Assembly (NCBI RefSeq): GCF_001937195.1
Contig: NZ_MSDO01000009.1
Span: 124,001-188,000, forward strand
Origin: Salinicola socius
GTDB taxonomy: Bacteria; Pseudomonadota; Gammaproteobacteria; Pseudomonadales; Halomonadaceae
Direction of reading: 5' to 3'
DNA length: 64,000 bases
Below the pieces are notes generated by a model, which was not told where the DNA came from, searched no databases, and saw only the letters and a program-made list of their open reading frames with translations. Position 1 is the first letter of the stretch, and the number at the start of each line of letters is the position of its first letter. This document shows positions 18,466 to 26,585 of this stretch, piece after piece. Made by a program: the position numbers and the translations under genes.

Positions 18466-18915
18466 TCAGCAGCCACAGGAGGTGAGCGTATGGTTTCGCA
18501 GGCTGCCGACACTGGGGCCGGTGGCAACCGGATGGCCGTCGCGCTTCCAGAAATCCAGTCCTCCGAGCAGCTCCTTGACCCTCAGCCCCGCGCTGGCGAG
18601 TTTGAAGGCGCCCCAGGTGGAGCCATTGCAGCCGATGCCGTCGCAATAACTGATGTAGACGCGCGAACGGTCCAGCAATGCCAATCTCTCTGCCGTCATC
18701 TCGCCATGAGGGAGGCTAATAGCGCCGGGAATATGACCGGCAATGTAGTGATCGTGACGCCGAGTATCGATGACGATGATTTCCTCGATGCCGTTGGCGA
18801 GATCCATCGCCAGATCCCAGGCGTCGGTGTGAAGGCTGAGCTTTTCGCGCATGGCGGAAGCGCTCTGGTCGGGGCGAGCCGGCGGAATATCGAGTACGAG
18901 TGAGGTCGCGGTCAT
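18466..18915 (-). CDS. Rhodanese-like domain protein
   Basis: A single-domain rhodanese homologue of 149 residues. IIVIDTRRHDHYIAGHIPGAISLPHG is the canonical domain core (CH2A-like). The active-site loop is ISYCDGIGCNGST, with a cysteine in the nucleophile position and another four residues later. It ends in SCGC, so several cysteines are available for sulfur transfer. AGGAG lies 6 bases before ATG 18915. It is the second gene of the operon. A partner for the persulfide is not obvious; OsmC in the same unit is one possibility. Confidence 0.85.
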   Translation of the reverse strand: MTATSLVLDIPPARPDQSASAMREKLSLHTDAWDLAMDLANGIEEIIVIDTRRHDHYIAGHIPGAISLPHGEMTAERLALLDRSRVYISYCDGIGCNGSTWGAFKLASAGLRVKELLGGLDFWKRDGHPVATGPSVGSLRNHTLTSCGC

Positions 18916-18932
18916 TGAGAGCTCCTGGCGGT

Positions 18933-19379
18933 TCAGACAGTCAACAGAAAGGTGTGGAAGGCCTCGTCGCGCTGCCAGCCGAGCGACTGGTATCGGGACT
19001 GGGCGGTAAGGTTGTCGATCTGCGTGCGCAACATCAGCTGCGCCACGCCATGTGCCGCTGCCAGATTTCTGGCAGCCTGCAGCAGGGCGCTGCCGATGCC
19101 GCGGCAACGACCCTCGGGGACGACGAAGAGATCGTTGAGAATCCAGCGTGAACCGAGTGATGTGGTCGAGGGCACGGGGAACAGCTGCACGAAGCCGACG
19201 GCCGAGCCAGTGCCGTCCAGCGCGATAAGAAGATGCGCGTCTTCCCGCTCGAAGCGCTGGATCAGAAAGTGCCTTGCGCCCTCCGGGTCGCTGGGTTGTC
19301 GATAGAACTGACGATAGCCGTCGACCAGCAGAGCGAGGTCGTCGATATCTTCGGGCTTGGCTACACGAATGGTGGGCAT
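18933..19379 (-). CDS. GNAT-family N-acetyltransferase
   Basis: The protein has 148 residues. The GNAT core is visible as the N-terminal TIRVAKPEDIDDLALLVDGY, the central GFVQLFPVPS strand, WILNDLFVVPEGRCRGIGSALL (the acetyl-CoA pyrophosphate loop, R/Q-x-x-G-x-G/A form), and a terminal YQSLGWQRDEAFHTFLL. AAGGAG precedes the ATG. It is the first gene of the six-gene operon that diverges from the MocR regulator. The acceptor substrate is unknown. Confidence 0.87.
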   Translation of the reverse strand: MPTIRVAKPEDIDDLALLVDGYRQFYRQPSDPEGARHFLIQRFEREDAHLLIALDGTGSAVGFVQLFPVPSTTSLGSRWILNDLFVVPEGRCRGIGSALLQAARNLAAAHGVAQLMLRTQIDNLTAQSRYQSLGWQRDEAFHTFLLTV

Positions 19380-19422
19380 GTCGGGCTCCTTCGGCAGTGA
19401 CGTGAAATGAGTCTGGCATCAT

Positions 19423-19446
19423 ACTGGTTCCCCGGTAAGATCCAGT
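19423..19446. promoter_or_regulatory. Candidate MocR operator and leftward promoter
   Basis: An inverted repeat ACTGG ... CCAGT lies in the 104-bp divergent region. On the minus strand it abuts a TATGAT -10 box, so a regulator bound here could control the six-gene operon. Based on motif inspection only. Confidence 0.35.
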
Positions 19447-19483
19447 TGGCGCGGTAATAAGGGGACCGGTAGTGGAGGAGCCC

Positions 19484-21043
19484 GTGACCAGTCACCCAGT
19501 GATCAGTCACCCAGTGAAGATAGAGCCAGTGAAGATAGAGCCAGTAGCACCGCCTCATGCCCACCGACTCTGGATCATCGACGCGCTGGCGATGCAACTC
19601 GCCTCGCCGTCGACGCGGACCTTGAGCCAGCGACTCTATCAATCGCTGCGAGAGTGGATTCAGCAAGGTCAGCTCGGTGTCGGTAGCGCACTACCTTCTT
19701 CGCGCCAGTTGGCTCGCGAACTCGGACTGGGGCGTAACACCGTGCTGGCCGCCGTCGACCGGCTCACGGCCGAGGGCTTCGTGGAGACACGCCCAGGTGC
19801 GGGAGTCTTCGTCGCCGAGTGGCAATCGGAGCGCGGCGCGGGGGCAATACCGGTATCCAGTGCTGGTGCCGTCTCGCATGAACTCTCCGCTCGGGGGCAG
19901 CGCATTCTCGATTTCAGCAGGGTGTTGAGCGATCGCCATACCGCCTTCGCCCCGGGCGTACCCGCGCTGGACCAGTTTCCGCGTGAACGCTGGCAGCGCC
20001 TGCTGCGTCGGCATTACCAGCGAGCACCGATCGAATGGCATGACTACCAGCACCAGGGCGGGGTCGCGGCGTTACGCGAAGTGCTGTGTGACTATCTGCG
20101 GCTGTCGCGCTCGGTGCGTTGCCGGCCCGAACAGATCCTGATCACCCAGGGGGCCCAGCAAGGCTTCGAACTGATCGCCCGACTGCTTGCCGATGCCGGC
20201 GACGCGGTGTGGGTGGAAGAGCCCGGTTATGGTGGTGCGCAGTCCTGCTTCGTGGCGGCCGGTCTGAACGCCATACCCCTGGCGGTGGACGAGGACGGCG
20301 CGAACGTGAATCGCGTAGCGGACGAGACGCCGGCGCCCCGATTGATCTACGTCACGCCTTCACACCAATATCCCAGCGGCGTGACGATGAGCCTGCCGCG
20401 GCGAATGGCGTTGCTCGAAGCCGCTTCCCGTCACGGGGCCTGGATCATCGAAGATGACTACGACAGCGAGTTTCGCTACGCCAGTGCACCGATCGCGTCG
20501 CTGCAAGGGCTCGTCGACGACGCGCCGGTAATCTACGTCGGCACGTTCAGCAAGGTACTCTATCCGGGATTGCGGCTGGGCTATCTGGTATTGCCGGAAG
20601 CACTGGTCGAGCCGTTCACGCGCGCCAATGCGCGACTTCACCGGGAAGGCCAATACGTGGCACAGGCGGCGTTGGCGGCATTCATTGGCGAGGGGCACTT
20701 CGTGCGTCACGTTTCGCGGATGCGTGAACTCTACCGCTGGCGGCAGGCGCAGTTACGCGAGGCGCTGGCTCCGGCCGTCGCACGCGGGCTCGTACTGTCG
20801 GCGGGGCAGGCGGGGATGCATCTGGTTGCCCAATTGGAGAGCCGCGAGATCGAATCCGAGCTGGTCGCGCGGGGGCGCCGGGCCGGCATTCTGCTGTCGC
20901 CGCTGTCAGGTTACTTCCTGCAGCAGCCGGGCCGGCCCGGCCTGGTGTTGGGTTACGCCGGCGCCACGGATGCCGAAATCGCCACGGCCGGGCGCTGGCT
21001 GTGCCGCGCCTGGTGCGAACTGAGCGCTCCGGACAGGCGTTGA
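19484..21043 (+). CDS. MocR/PdxR-type regulator (GntR HTH fused to aminotransferase domain)
   Basis: The protein has 519 residues from GTG 19484, which has GGAGGAG a few bases upstream; an earlier GTG at 19472 is possible. A winged helix (about 46-112: LSQRLYQSLREWIQQGQL, LPSSRQLARELGLGRNTV) is joined to a fold-type I aminotransferase-like domain. The PLP lysine sits in VGTFSKVLYPGLRLGYL (Lys357) and the ring-stacking segment is IIEDDYDSEFRY. MocR proteins sense PLP and amine ligands and usually control the divergent neighbour, here the six-gene operon. The first 20 codons consist of 15-bp tandem repeats, making an unusual N-terminal tail before the HTH. Confidence 0.9.
   Translation: MTSHPVISHPVKIEPVKIEPVAPPHAHRLWIIDALAMQLASPSTRTLSQRLYQSLREWIQQGQLGVGSALPSSRQLARELGLGRNTVLAAVDRLTAEGFVETRPGAGVFVAEWQSERGAGAIPVSSAGAVSHELSARGQRILDFSRVLSDRHTAFAPGVPALDQFPRERWQRLLRRHYQRAPIEWHDYQHQGGVAALREVLCDYLRLSRSVRCRPEQILITQGAQQGFELIARLLADAGDAVWVEEPGYGGAQSCFVAAGLNAIPLAVDEDGANVNRVADETPAPRLIYVTPSHQYPSGVTMSLPRRMALLEAASRHGAWIIEDDYDSEFRYASAPIASLQGLVDDAPVIYVGTFSKVLYPGLRLGYLVLPEALVEPFTRANARLHREGQYVAQAALAAFIGEGHFVRHVSRMRELYRWRQAQLREALAPAVARGLVLSAGQAGMHLVAQLESREIESELVARGRRAGILLSPLSGYFLQQPGRPGLVLGYAGATDAEIATAGRWLCRAWCELSAPDRR
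19486..19545 (+). repeat. Four 15-bp tandem units at the start of the MocR gene
   Basis: Two copies of GAcCAGTCACCCAGT-type sequence (second unit with one change) are followed by two identical copies of GAAGATAGAGCCAGT. All are in frame, encoding a TSHPV/ISHPV/KIEPV/KIEPV tail. Confidence 0.85.
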
Positions 21044-21070
21044 TCCGGGGCTTGTCGGTGGAAGCCGACG

Positions 21071-22438
21071 TCAGGCGTCGCCTTCTCCATCCCCGTCGGT
21101 ATCGCTGGGGCCAGGGGCACTCCGGTGGTTGTTTTCCGGAGATCGTCGCGCCGTGCGTGATGACGTGCCGTGGCGAGCGCGCCGCTGTTCGCTCTCGTAT
21201 TCTGTGTCTGTGTCCTGACGCTCGCCGTTTTCATGTTCGAGGTCATCTCGCCCGGCGCCGTCGTTGCTGGAGTTATCCTGCCGGACTCGATCTTTTTTGA
21301 CGCTCTCTTTTTTGACGCTCTCTTTTTCGACACCTTCGGGCAGATAGATGCGGGAGGCCGGAATGGCCAGTTCCGCGCCCCGTTCATCGATGATGTCGCG
21401 AATCTTCAACAGGATTCCCTGCTTGATCTCGTGAAAGCGTTGCCAATCCGTCTCAAGGGTAAAGGCGTAGACGATGATATCCAGCGAGTACTGGCCGTAG
21501 GTGGAGAAGTTGACCGTGATCAGTTCGTCCTGATTGATCTCCTCGTGCTCCAGCAGCATGTTGCGGATATCCCGAGCGACATTCTCGATGACACCGATGT
21601 CCTGGTAGCGGAGGCTGATGGTTTCCCACAGCCGACGGCTGACCATTCGTGTCGGGGTTTCCACCGAAATCTGACTGAACCAGGCGTTGGGCACGTAGAG
21701 CGGTGGGCCGGCGAAGGTCCTGACGGTGGTGAGACGCCAGCCGATGTCTTCGACGATGCCCTCGATCTGGCGTTCGGGGGAGCGAATCCAGTCGCCGACC
21801 ACGAACGGCTTATCCAGATGAACGACCATGCCGCCGAAGAAATTGGCGATGACGTCTCGCGCGGCAAAGCCGATCACCAGGCCGCCGAAGCCGCCCATGG
21901 CGAGAATGCTCGACATCGATACGCCCAGAATCTGGAGGCCGATCAATATCAGCGTGACGATCAGTACGGCGCCGACGATCTTGGTCAAGGCGGACGCCGA
22001 GGTGGGGTCGACCGGCTTGGCATGACAGTTACCGGGGGGGAACACCAGCCGCTGTTCCAGGCGCCGGAAAAGCCGGATGCCGCCCCACGCCACGAGCAGG
22101 AGCGTGATCAAAGCGCCGATCCGTGAAAGCACGGGATTGGCTCGCTCGATCCCGAAATGCGCCCCGATAACGCCGAGATCGATCATCAGTGCCGTGACCC
22201 AGACCCACCAGCGCAATGGAAGGCGCAGCCCGTGAAGGATGGGGTCGTCCCATCGACGCGGTGACTCGCGCAGACGACGCTCCATACGGTTGAGTACGAA
22301 GTGCAACGCGATGTCGATGATGATCGCCGCCAGTAGCACCAGGGCCGGCAGCACGATCCAGCCGGGGATATGGAGCCATTGCCCCAGCTCGTTCTGGAAG
22401 CGGGAAAGAAGGTTCGTGGCGCTATCGGAAATATTCAT
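21071..22438 (-). CDS. MscS-family mechanosensitive ion channel with long disordered C-terminal tail
   Basis: An inner-membrane channel of 455 residues that opens on membrane tension to release solutes after osmotic downshift. Five hydrophobic segments lie within residues 1-185. The pore-lining TM3 and start of the beta domain read MGGFGGLVIGFAARDVIANFFGG, then LDKPFVVGDWI, as in the YnaI/YbdG group. After about residue 365 the tail is hydrophilic, with KESVK repeats and many Asp, Glu and Arg, longer than in typical members. The repeat units are 15 bp of DNA. Such channels complement the BCCT transporter in osmoadaptation. Confidence 0.88.
   Translation of the reverse strand: MNISDSATNLLSRFQNELGQWLHIPGWIVLPALVLLAAIIIDIALHFVLNRMERRLRESPRRWDDPILHGLRLPLRWWVWVTALMIDLGVIGAHFGIERANPVLSRIGALITLLLVAWGGIRLFRRLEQRLVFPPGNCHAKPVDPTSASALTKIVGAVLIVTLILIGLQILGVSMSSILAMGGFGGLVIGFAARDVIANFFGGMVVHLDKPFVVGDWIRSPERQIEGIVEDIGWRLTTVRTFAGPPLYVPNAWFSQISVETPTRMVSRRLWETISLRYQDIGVIENVARDIRNMLLEHEEINQDELITVNFSTYGQYSLDIIVYAFTLETDWQRFHEIKQGILLKIRDIIDERGAELAIPASRIYLPEGVEKESVKKESVKKDRVRQDNSSNDGAGRDDLEHENGERQDTDTEYESEQRRARHGTSSRTARRSPENNHRSAPGPSDTDGDGEGDA
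21291..21335 (-). repeat. Three 15-bp tandem units in the MscS-like C-terminal tail
   Basis: Two identical TCTTTTTTGACGCTC units (plus-strand reading) and a third degenerate one, in frame, encoding a repeated KESVK motif. Confidence 0.8.
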
Positions 22439-22602
22439 GCACCTGCTTTTTATGTCGGGGAATCGGCGCGCTGTGGCGCGCCGGTAGGGCTTAATGACTC
22501 ACCGTGTCGAGTCGTTGGCGAGGCTCCGGTTCGAGAAAAGCGTAGCGGGCCATCGCCGTGTGTTCCACAGCGATGGTCGTTTCGTCGCGTTATCGAACGG
22601 GA

Positions 22603-23121
22603 TCAGCGCAGGCAGCAGCGTTTGGCCTTTTTGCCGCTGCCACAAGGGCAGGGCGCATTGCGTGAAACGGGGACGCCGTCGGCCGGCGGATCGATGATGC
22701 CGTCGAGGTAACGCCAGATGCCCCGATGTCGACGGAAACGGGAACGCTCATGAAGCACCTGCGGTGTGGCGAGCGCCGCTGCCGTGGCCGGACGGAAACG
22801 CGCTTTGAACTCGACCGTGCCACGCGCACCGCTCTCGCGGGCGTCGAGGATCTCGAGCCCCAGCCACTGGTTTTCCTGTCGATCGAGCTGTTCGGCCGTC
22901 AGCGCCGGATCGATCGTATCGGCATCCCAGGTCTCGACGAGATAGCCGCCAAGCCCGCCCAGCGCGAAGGCGGTATAGCGTGAACGCATCAGTGCCTCTG
23001 CAGTCGGCGCGGCGGCTTCCCCGAGGTGATAGATTGCACAACAGCGGGCGTAGGGATTATGACTCCCGCAGGGGCATAATCGAGAATCGAGGGTTTCCGA
23101 GGCTGTGGTTGGAACATTCAT
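22603..23121 (-). CDS. ychJ: YchJ-family protein with two SEC-C zinc motifs
   Basis: The protein has 172 residues. A SEC-C-type motif at each end (RLCPCGSHNPYARCC near residue 15 and APCPCGSGKKAKRCC at the C-terminus) flanks the central YchJ domain (NTF2-like; MRSRYTAFALGG, WLGLEIL, VEFKARFR, HERSRF). SEC-C motifs bind zinc and, in SecA, contact SecB and ribosomes. The function of YchJ itself is not established. The length matches the family. No clear ribosome binding site precedes ATG 23121. Confidence 0.88.
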   Translation of the reverse strand: MNVPTTASETLDSRLCPCGSHNPYARCCAIYHLGEAAAPTAEALMRSRYTAFALGGLGGYLVETWDADTIDPALTAEQLDRQENQWLGLEILDARESGARGTVEFKARFRPATAAALATPQVLHERSRFRRHRGIWRYLDGIIDPPADGVPVSRNAPCPCGSGKKAKRCCLR

Positions 23122-23252
23122 TTGGGTACACTACGCTATCGTTTGTCTCTAAATGTTAATGGTGCGCTGCGATTTACCCTAACATGTGGTAAAAGAACGG
23201 CGCCTGGAATCCCAACCAACGCCAAGTCATTCGACACGTGGGTCGACCACTT

Positions 23253-23966
23253 ATGTTTCTCGACGAGTTTCATTCCGCTGACGCGGACCGCATCTGTATC
23301 ACCGCAGAGCAGGCCAGTCAGTTCGCGCGTCAGATCGCGGGAGATTACAACCCGATCCATGACCCCTGTGCGCGTCGTTTCTGCGTGCCGGGCGATCTGC
23401 TGTTCGCGCTGGTGCTGTCTCGTTATGGCTTGTCCCAGCACATGACGTTTCACTTCTGTGGCATGGTTGGGGACCGGGTGTCGTTGAGCTTCGTGGAAGA
23501 TGACGCCGGAACCGTCAGCGTCGTGGACCAGGGCGGCAAGCAGTATCTGCGCGTCAAGCGAAGCGGCTGGACGATTCGCGATCCCGCCACCGTCGAGACT
23601 TTCACCCGTCGCTACGTGGCCTTCTCGGGGCGCAACTTCCCGCATTACCTCAAGCCGCTGCTCGAAGAGAAGGGCGTCATGTTCAACCCCCAGCGGCCGC
23701 TGGTGATCTATGACAGCATGGGATTCACGCTCGAGGATCACGATCCGTGCGATCTGGACCTGGACTTTGCCGGAGCCAATCTGGATGTCAAAGGCAAGCG
23801 CGGAGAAGCCCATCTCGAATTTCGCATGAGTTGCCATGGCCATGACGTGGGTATCGGCTCCAAGAAGCTGGTCATCAGCGGGCTTCAGGATTACGACGCG
23901 GACAAGATGGAGACGTTCGTGACCAACTTTGCCCAGTTGAAGGCGGCCAACCCCTGCTCGGCCTGA
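23253..23966 (+). CDS. DUF3581 family protein
   Basis: The protein has 237 residues. It begins MFLDEFHSADADRICITAEQ and has a hotdog-like N-terminal section (QFARQIAGDYNPIHDP, resembling the MaoC dehydratase motif with Asp/His). DUF3581 proteins occur across marine and halophilic gammaproteobacteria. Their role is unknown; the resemblance to MaoC-type hotdog folds suggests an acyl thioester substrate, which is inference. ATG 23253 is used; an in-frame GTG lies at 23238, and no strong ribosome binding site favours either. It stands alone between divergent ychJ and the potassium channel. Confidence 0.75.
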   Translation: MFLDEFHSADADRICITAEQASQFARQIAGDYNPIHDPCARRFCVPGDLLFALVLSRYGLSQHMTFHFCGMVGDRVSLSFVEDDAGTVSVVDQGGKQYLRVKRSGWTIRDPATVETFTRRYVAFSGRNFPHYLKPLLEEKGVMFNPQRPLVIYDSMGFTLEDHDPCDLDLDFAGANLDVKGKRGEAHLEFRMSCHGHDVGIGSKKLVISGLQDYDADKMETFVTNFAQLKAANPCSA

Positions 23967-24131
23967 AAATTCGCCTGGCGGACTTCAGGTCATACAGCGA
24001 TCGCGTTGTGCCCGACGGGCGTTGAGCCTTCGATTCGTGTCTGATCGCCTCTTTCGCCGATAATGCCATTCATGCCGTCTGTCGCGGCCAAGGGCTGACG
24101 GCGCCTGATCGTCGACGTGAATGGAATCCCC

Positions 24132-24968
24132 ATGAAGGAACACGTGACCCCCTTCCAGTTCTTCATCCTGGCGCTTTCGTTCTATGTGCTGGGGGCAATG
24201 CTGGCGGAAATCTTCCTCGCTCTGCCGGCCGATATTCTTCAGTTGTTCGACTATCTGGACTATATCGTCTGTTTCTTTTTCTTCATCGACTTCTGCCAGC
24301 GGTTCTATCACGCCCCCAGCAAGTGGCGATACATGCGCTGGGGATGGCTGGATCTGCTGGCGTGTATTCCCGCCGGCTGGTTTCAGGCGGCGCGTCTGGC
24401 CCGTGTCGTTCAGATCATTCGCGTGCTCCGCGCGCTGCGCTCCCTGGAACTCATCTGGCAACTGCTGTTCCGCAACCGGGCCGAGGGCGTGCTGGCATCG
24501 GCGGCGACGGCGACCGTACTGCTGGTGGTCTTCGGGGCGATGACCGTGTTGATGGTGGAAACCCCCAACCCGAACAGCCCCATCAATACCGCTGAAGAGG
24601 CGCTGTGGTGGGCGATCGTGACCGTGACCACTGTCGGTTATGGGGATTACTACCCGGTCACGACGCTAGGGCGGATCGTTGCCGTGCTGCTGATGGTCTG
24701 CGGGGTGGGGCTTTTCGGTAGCTTCGCGGCCTACGTCAGTTCGCTGTTCGTCGAGGACCAGGGCGAATCGGATTCTCGCCAGCACAAGGCGAATCGGCGC
24801 ATGATGCGTCACATGATCGAGCAGGTGAGCGAGTTGCAGGTCGAGATCGAATCGTTACGACAGGAGCTGCGCGAGCACCGCCAGGAACTGGCCGAGCGCC
24901 ATGACACCGGGCGCGATGAGGGTGAAGGCGACGATCTTCGCCAAAAACCCGATGGCGACGGCCGATGA
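24132..24968 (+). CDS. Voltage-gated potassium channel, Kch/KvAP type
   Basis: The protein has 278 residues and six transmembrane segments. S4-like arginines appear in AARLARVVQIIRVLRALRSL (about residues 86-105). The selectivity filter TVGYGD lies at 167-172 between pore helices. A C-terminal coiled coil is predicted from EQVSELQVEIESLRQELREH, probably driving tetramerisation. No RCK domain is present, unlike E. coli Kch. ATG 24132 has GGA at 6 bases; a GTG 15 bases upstream is possible. It would conduct K+ across the inner membrane and influence membrane potential. Confidence 0.88.
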   Translation: MKEHVTPFQFFILALSFYVLGAMLAEIFLALPADILQLFDYLDYIVCFFFFIDFCQRFYHAPSKWRYMRWGWLDLLACIPAGWFQAARLARVVQIIRVLRALRSLELIWQLLFRNRAEGVLASAATATVLLVVFGAMTVLMVETPNPNSPINTAEEALWWAIVTVTTVGYGDYYPVTTLGRIVAVLLMVCGVGLFGSFAAYVSSLFVEDQGESDSRQHKANRRMMRHMIEQVSELQVEIESLRQELREHRQELAERHDTGRDEGEGDDLRQKPDGDGR

Positions 24969-24987
24969 GCGCAATGACGATATTGCA

Positions 24988-25016
24988 TTGTCGGAAAAAT
25001 ATAAGGGTGCTAATAT
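24988..25016 (+). promoter_or_regulatory. Sigma70-type promoter with extended -10, just after the K+ channel gene
   Basis: TTGTCG (24988-24993), a 17-base spacer, then TGC-TAATAT (extended -10 at 25008-25016). No gene follows on this strand before a terminator about 70 bases downstream. Confidence 0.55.
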
Positions 25017-25022
25017 AATCCC

Positions 25023-25118
25023 ATCGAATGAAGACACTTCGATAGCAGTCGTTCGAGTCGCGTCTCCAAGTATCACCCCGCCTCGCCCGCGCATCCCCCC
25101 TCTTGCGCGGGCTTTTTT
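25023..25118 (+). ncRNA. Candidate small RNA with own promoter and intrinsic terminator
   Basis: Transcription from the promoter at 24988-25016 would give a transcript of roughly 96 nt. It starts with a hairpin (ATCGAA, 9-base loop, TTCGAT at 25023-25043), then has an unpaired C-rich and pyrimidine-rich stretch and ends in a strong terminator. It contains only a five-codon ORF without a ribosome binding site. It could be the 3' end of the channel mRNA rather than an independent RNA. No family is recognised. Confidence 0.45.
25085..25118 (+). terminator. Intrinsic terminator of the candidate sRNA or K+ channel mRNA
   Basis: GCCCGCGCA stem, 10-base C-rich loop, TGCGCGGGC, then six T. It works only rightward, because the left side has no T run in the other direction. 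Confidence 0.85.
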
Positions 25119-25177
25119 ATGTCCGTTTTCAGGGTCTCGGAAAGCATGAGTCCAGGACCGTAACCCCGCTGGATGGA

Positions 25178-25618
25178 TTACCAACTCTTGTAGGGCAGGA
25201 ACTTGCCGCTCAGGGTAACTACCACGCGATCCCCTTTGGGATCGGGCTGGCGATCCACTTCCATCTCGAAGTCGATGGCGCTCATGATGCCGTCGCCGAA
25301 TTTTTCCTGAATCACGTCTTTCAGTGTCGCTCCGTAGACCCCCACGATCTCGTAGAGTCGGTAGACGAGCGGATCCTGAGGAATTGCCTGATCCCAGGTC
25401 TTGGTCGGGAAAGCTTCCAGCGCGGCAATCACGTCATCGCCCAGGTCCAGAGTGGCCGCGATGCGCCGAGCGGCCTCGTACGGGGCACTGTTCATGCCGT
25501 GGCACGCCGATGCGACCCACACGGGCGAGCGGCCGACGGCTTCTCCCAGTGTGTCCCACGAGATCCCCTTGCGCGCCTTGGCGGCCATCAGCGTATGGTG
25601 CATTTCCTGTTTGTCCAT
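25178..25618 (-). CDS. cynS: Cyanate lyase (cyanase) CynS
   Basis: Bicarbonate-dependent breakdown of cyanate to ammonia and CO2. The 146-residue protein has an N-terminal HTH-like domain and a C-terminal catalytic domain. The catalytic triad is visible as Arg87, Glu90 and Ser113 (YRLYEIVG and GIMSAIDFEMEV), offset by exactly nine from the E. coli enzyme's R96, E99, S122. The protein ends in KFLPYKSW. ATG 25618 is preceded by GGAGAAG. It is the last gene of the nitrite operon, 71 bp after nirC, so it is probably induced with it and adds cyanate nitrogen to the same ammonia pool. No cynT carbonic anhydrase or cynR regulator is nearby. Confidence 0.95.
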   Translation of the reverse strand: MDKQEMHHTLMAAKARKGISWDTLGEAVGRSPVWVASACHGMNSAPYEAARRIAATLDLGDDVIAALEAFPTKTWDQAIPQDPLVYRLYEIVGVYGATLKDVIQEKFGDGIMSAIDFEMEVDRQPDPKGDRVVVTLSGKFLPYKSW

Positions 25619-25689
25619 GACTGTGCTTCTCCAGTGGATGGTTGACGTAATCGATGTTGACGCGGCGCTCTGATGAGCGCCGCGACGGT

Positions 25690-26502
25690 TCAGATCAGAT
25701 TGCGCCTGGGGCCGGTCTTGACGTGGGTGGCGTAGAGCGTCAATCCGGTGAAAGCGAGCCCTCCGGCCAGATTGCCCAGTACGGTCGGGATTTCGTTCCA
25801 CCACATGTAGTCCCACACCGAAAAGCCACCCCCCATGATCAAGGCCGAGGGAAAGAGAAACATGTTGACGATCGAATGCTCGAAGCCCATGTAGAAGAAC
25901 AGCATGATTGGCATCCACATGGCGATGGCCTTTCCGCTGACCGAGGTGGAAACCATTGCACCGACGACGCCCATCGAGACCATCCAGTTGCATAGCATGC
26001 CGCGGATGAAGATCGTTACCCAGCCAGCCAGACCATATTCGGCATAACCCAGCGTGCGCGCCTCGCCAATCCCGGCGATCTTGTCACCCACGACACCCGG
26101 TCCAATGGAAAAGCCATAGGTCAGAATGAAGGCCATCATGAAGGCGACCGTCAGCGCGCCGCCTAGATTGCCGAGGAAGACCCACGCCCAGTTGCGCAGC
26201 ACTCGATTGAGGGTAACGCCCGCACGGCGATCCAGCAGCGCCAACGGGGTCAGCATGAAGACGCCGGTCAGCAGGTCGAATCCCATCAGATAGAGCATGA
26301 CGAAACCGACCGGGAACAGAATGGCGCCGACGAGTGGCTGGCCGGTCTGAACGGTGATCGTGATGGCGAACGCCGCCGCCAGGGCCAGAATGGCGCCGGC
26401 CATGAAGGCGCGGATCAACGTGTCTCGAGTCGACATGAAGATCTTCGATTCGCCGGCGTCCACCATCTTGGTGGCGAACTCCGCTGGGACGAGATAGGAC
26501 AT
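25690..26502 (-). CDS. nirC: Formate/nitrite transporter family protein, probable nitrite channel NirC
   Basis: The protein has 270 residues and six membrane helices with internal pseudo-repeat, as in FNT pentamers. Family signatures include FMAGAILALAAAFA near the first helix, FPVGFVMLYLMGFDLLTGVF, RGMLCNWMVSMGV and FYMGFEHSIVNMF, carrying the central-pore histidine in GFEHS. ATG 26502 follows AAGGA by 8 bases; the frame reaches 26571 without support. It lies 83 bp after nirD. The position in the nitrite reductase operon supports nitrite rather than formate as substrate. Confidence 0.9.
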   Translation of the reverse strand: MSYLVPAEFATKMVDAGESKIFMSTRDTLIRAFMAGAILALAAAFAITITVQTGQPLVGAILFPVGFVMLYLMGFDLLTGVFMLTPLALLDRRAGVTLNRVLRNWAWVFLGNLGGALTVAFMMAFILTYGFSIGPGVVGDKIAGIGEARTLGYAEYGLAGWVTIFIRGMLCNWMVSMGVVGAMVSTSVSGKAIAMWMPIMLFFYMGFEHSIVNMFLFPSALIMGGGFSVWDYMWWNEIPTVLGNLAGGLAFTGLTLYATHVKTGPRRNLI

Positions 26503-26585
26503 GGTCGATTTCCTTTTGTATTTGTCTGGGAACTGAGGTTCATCAACGACAACTGCCATCGGCGGCGTCACGGGTATCGTTCATG

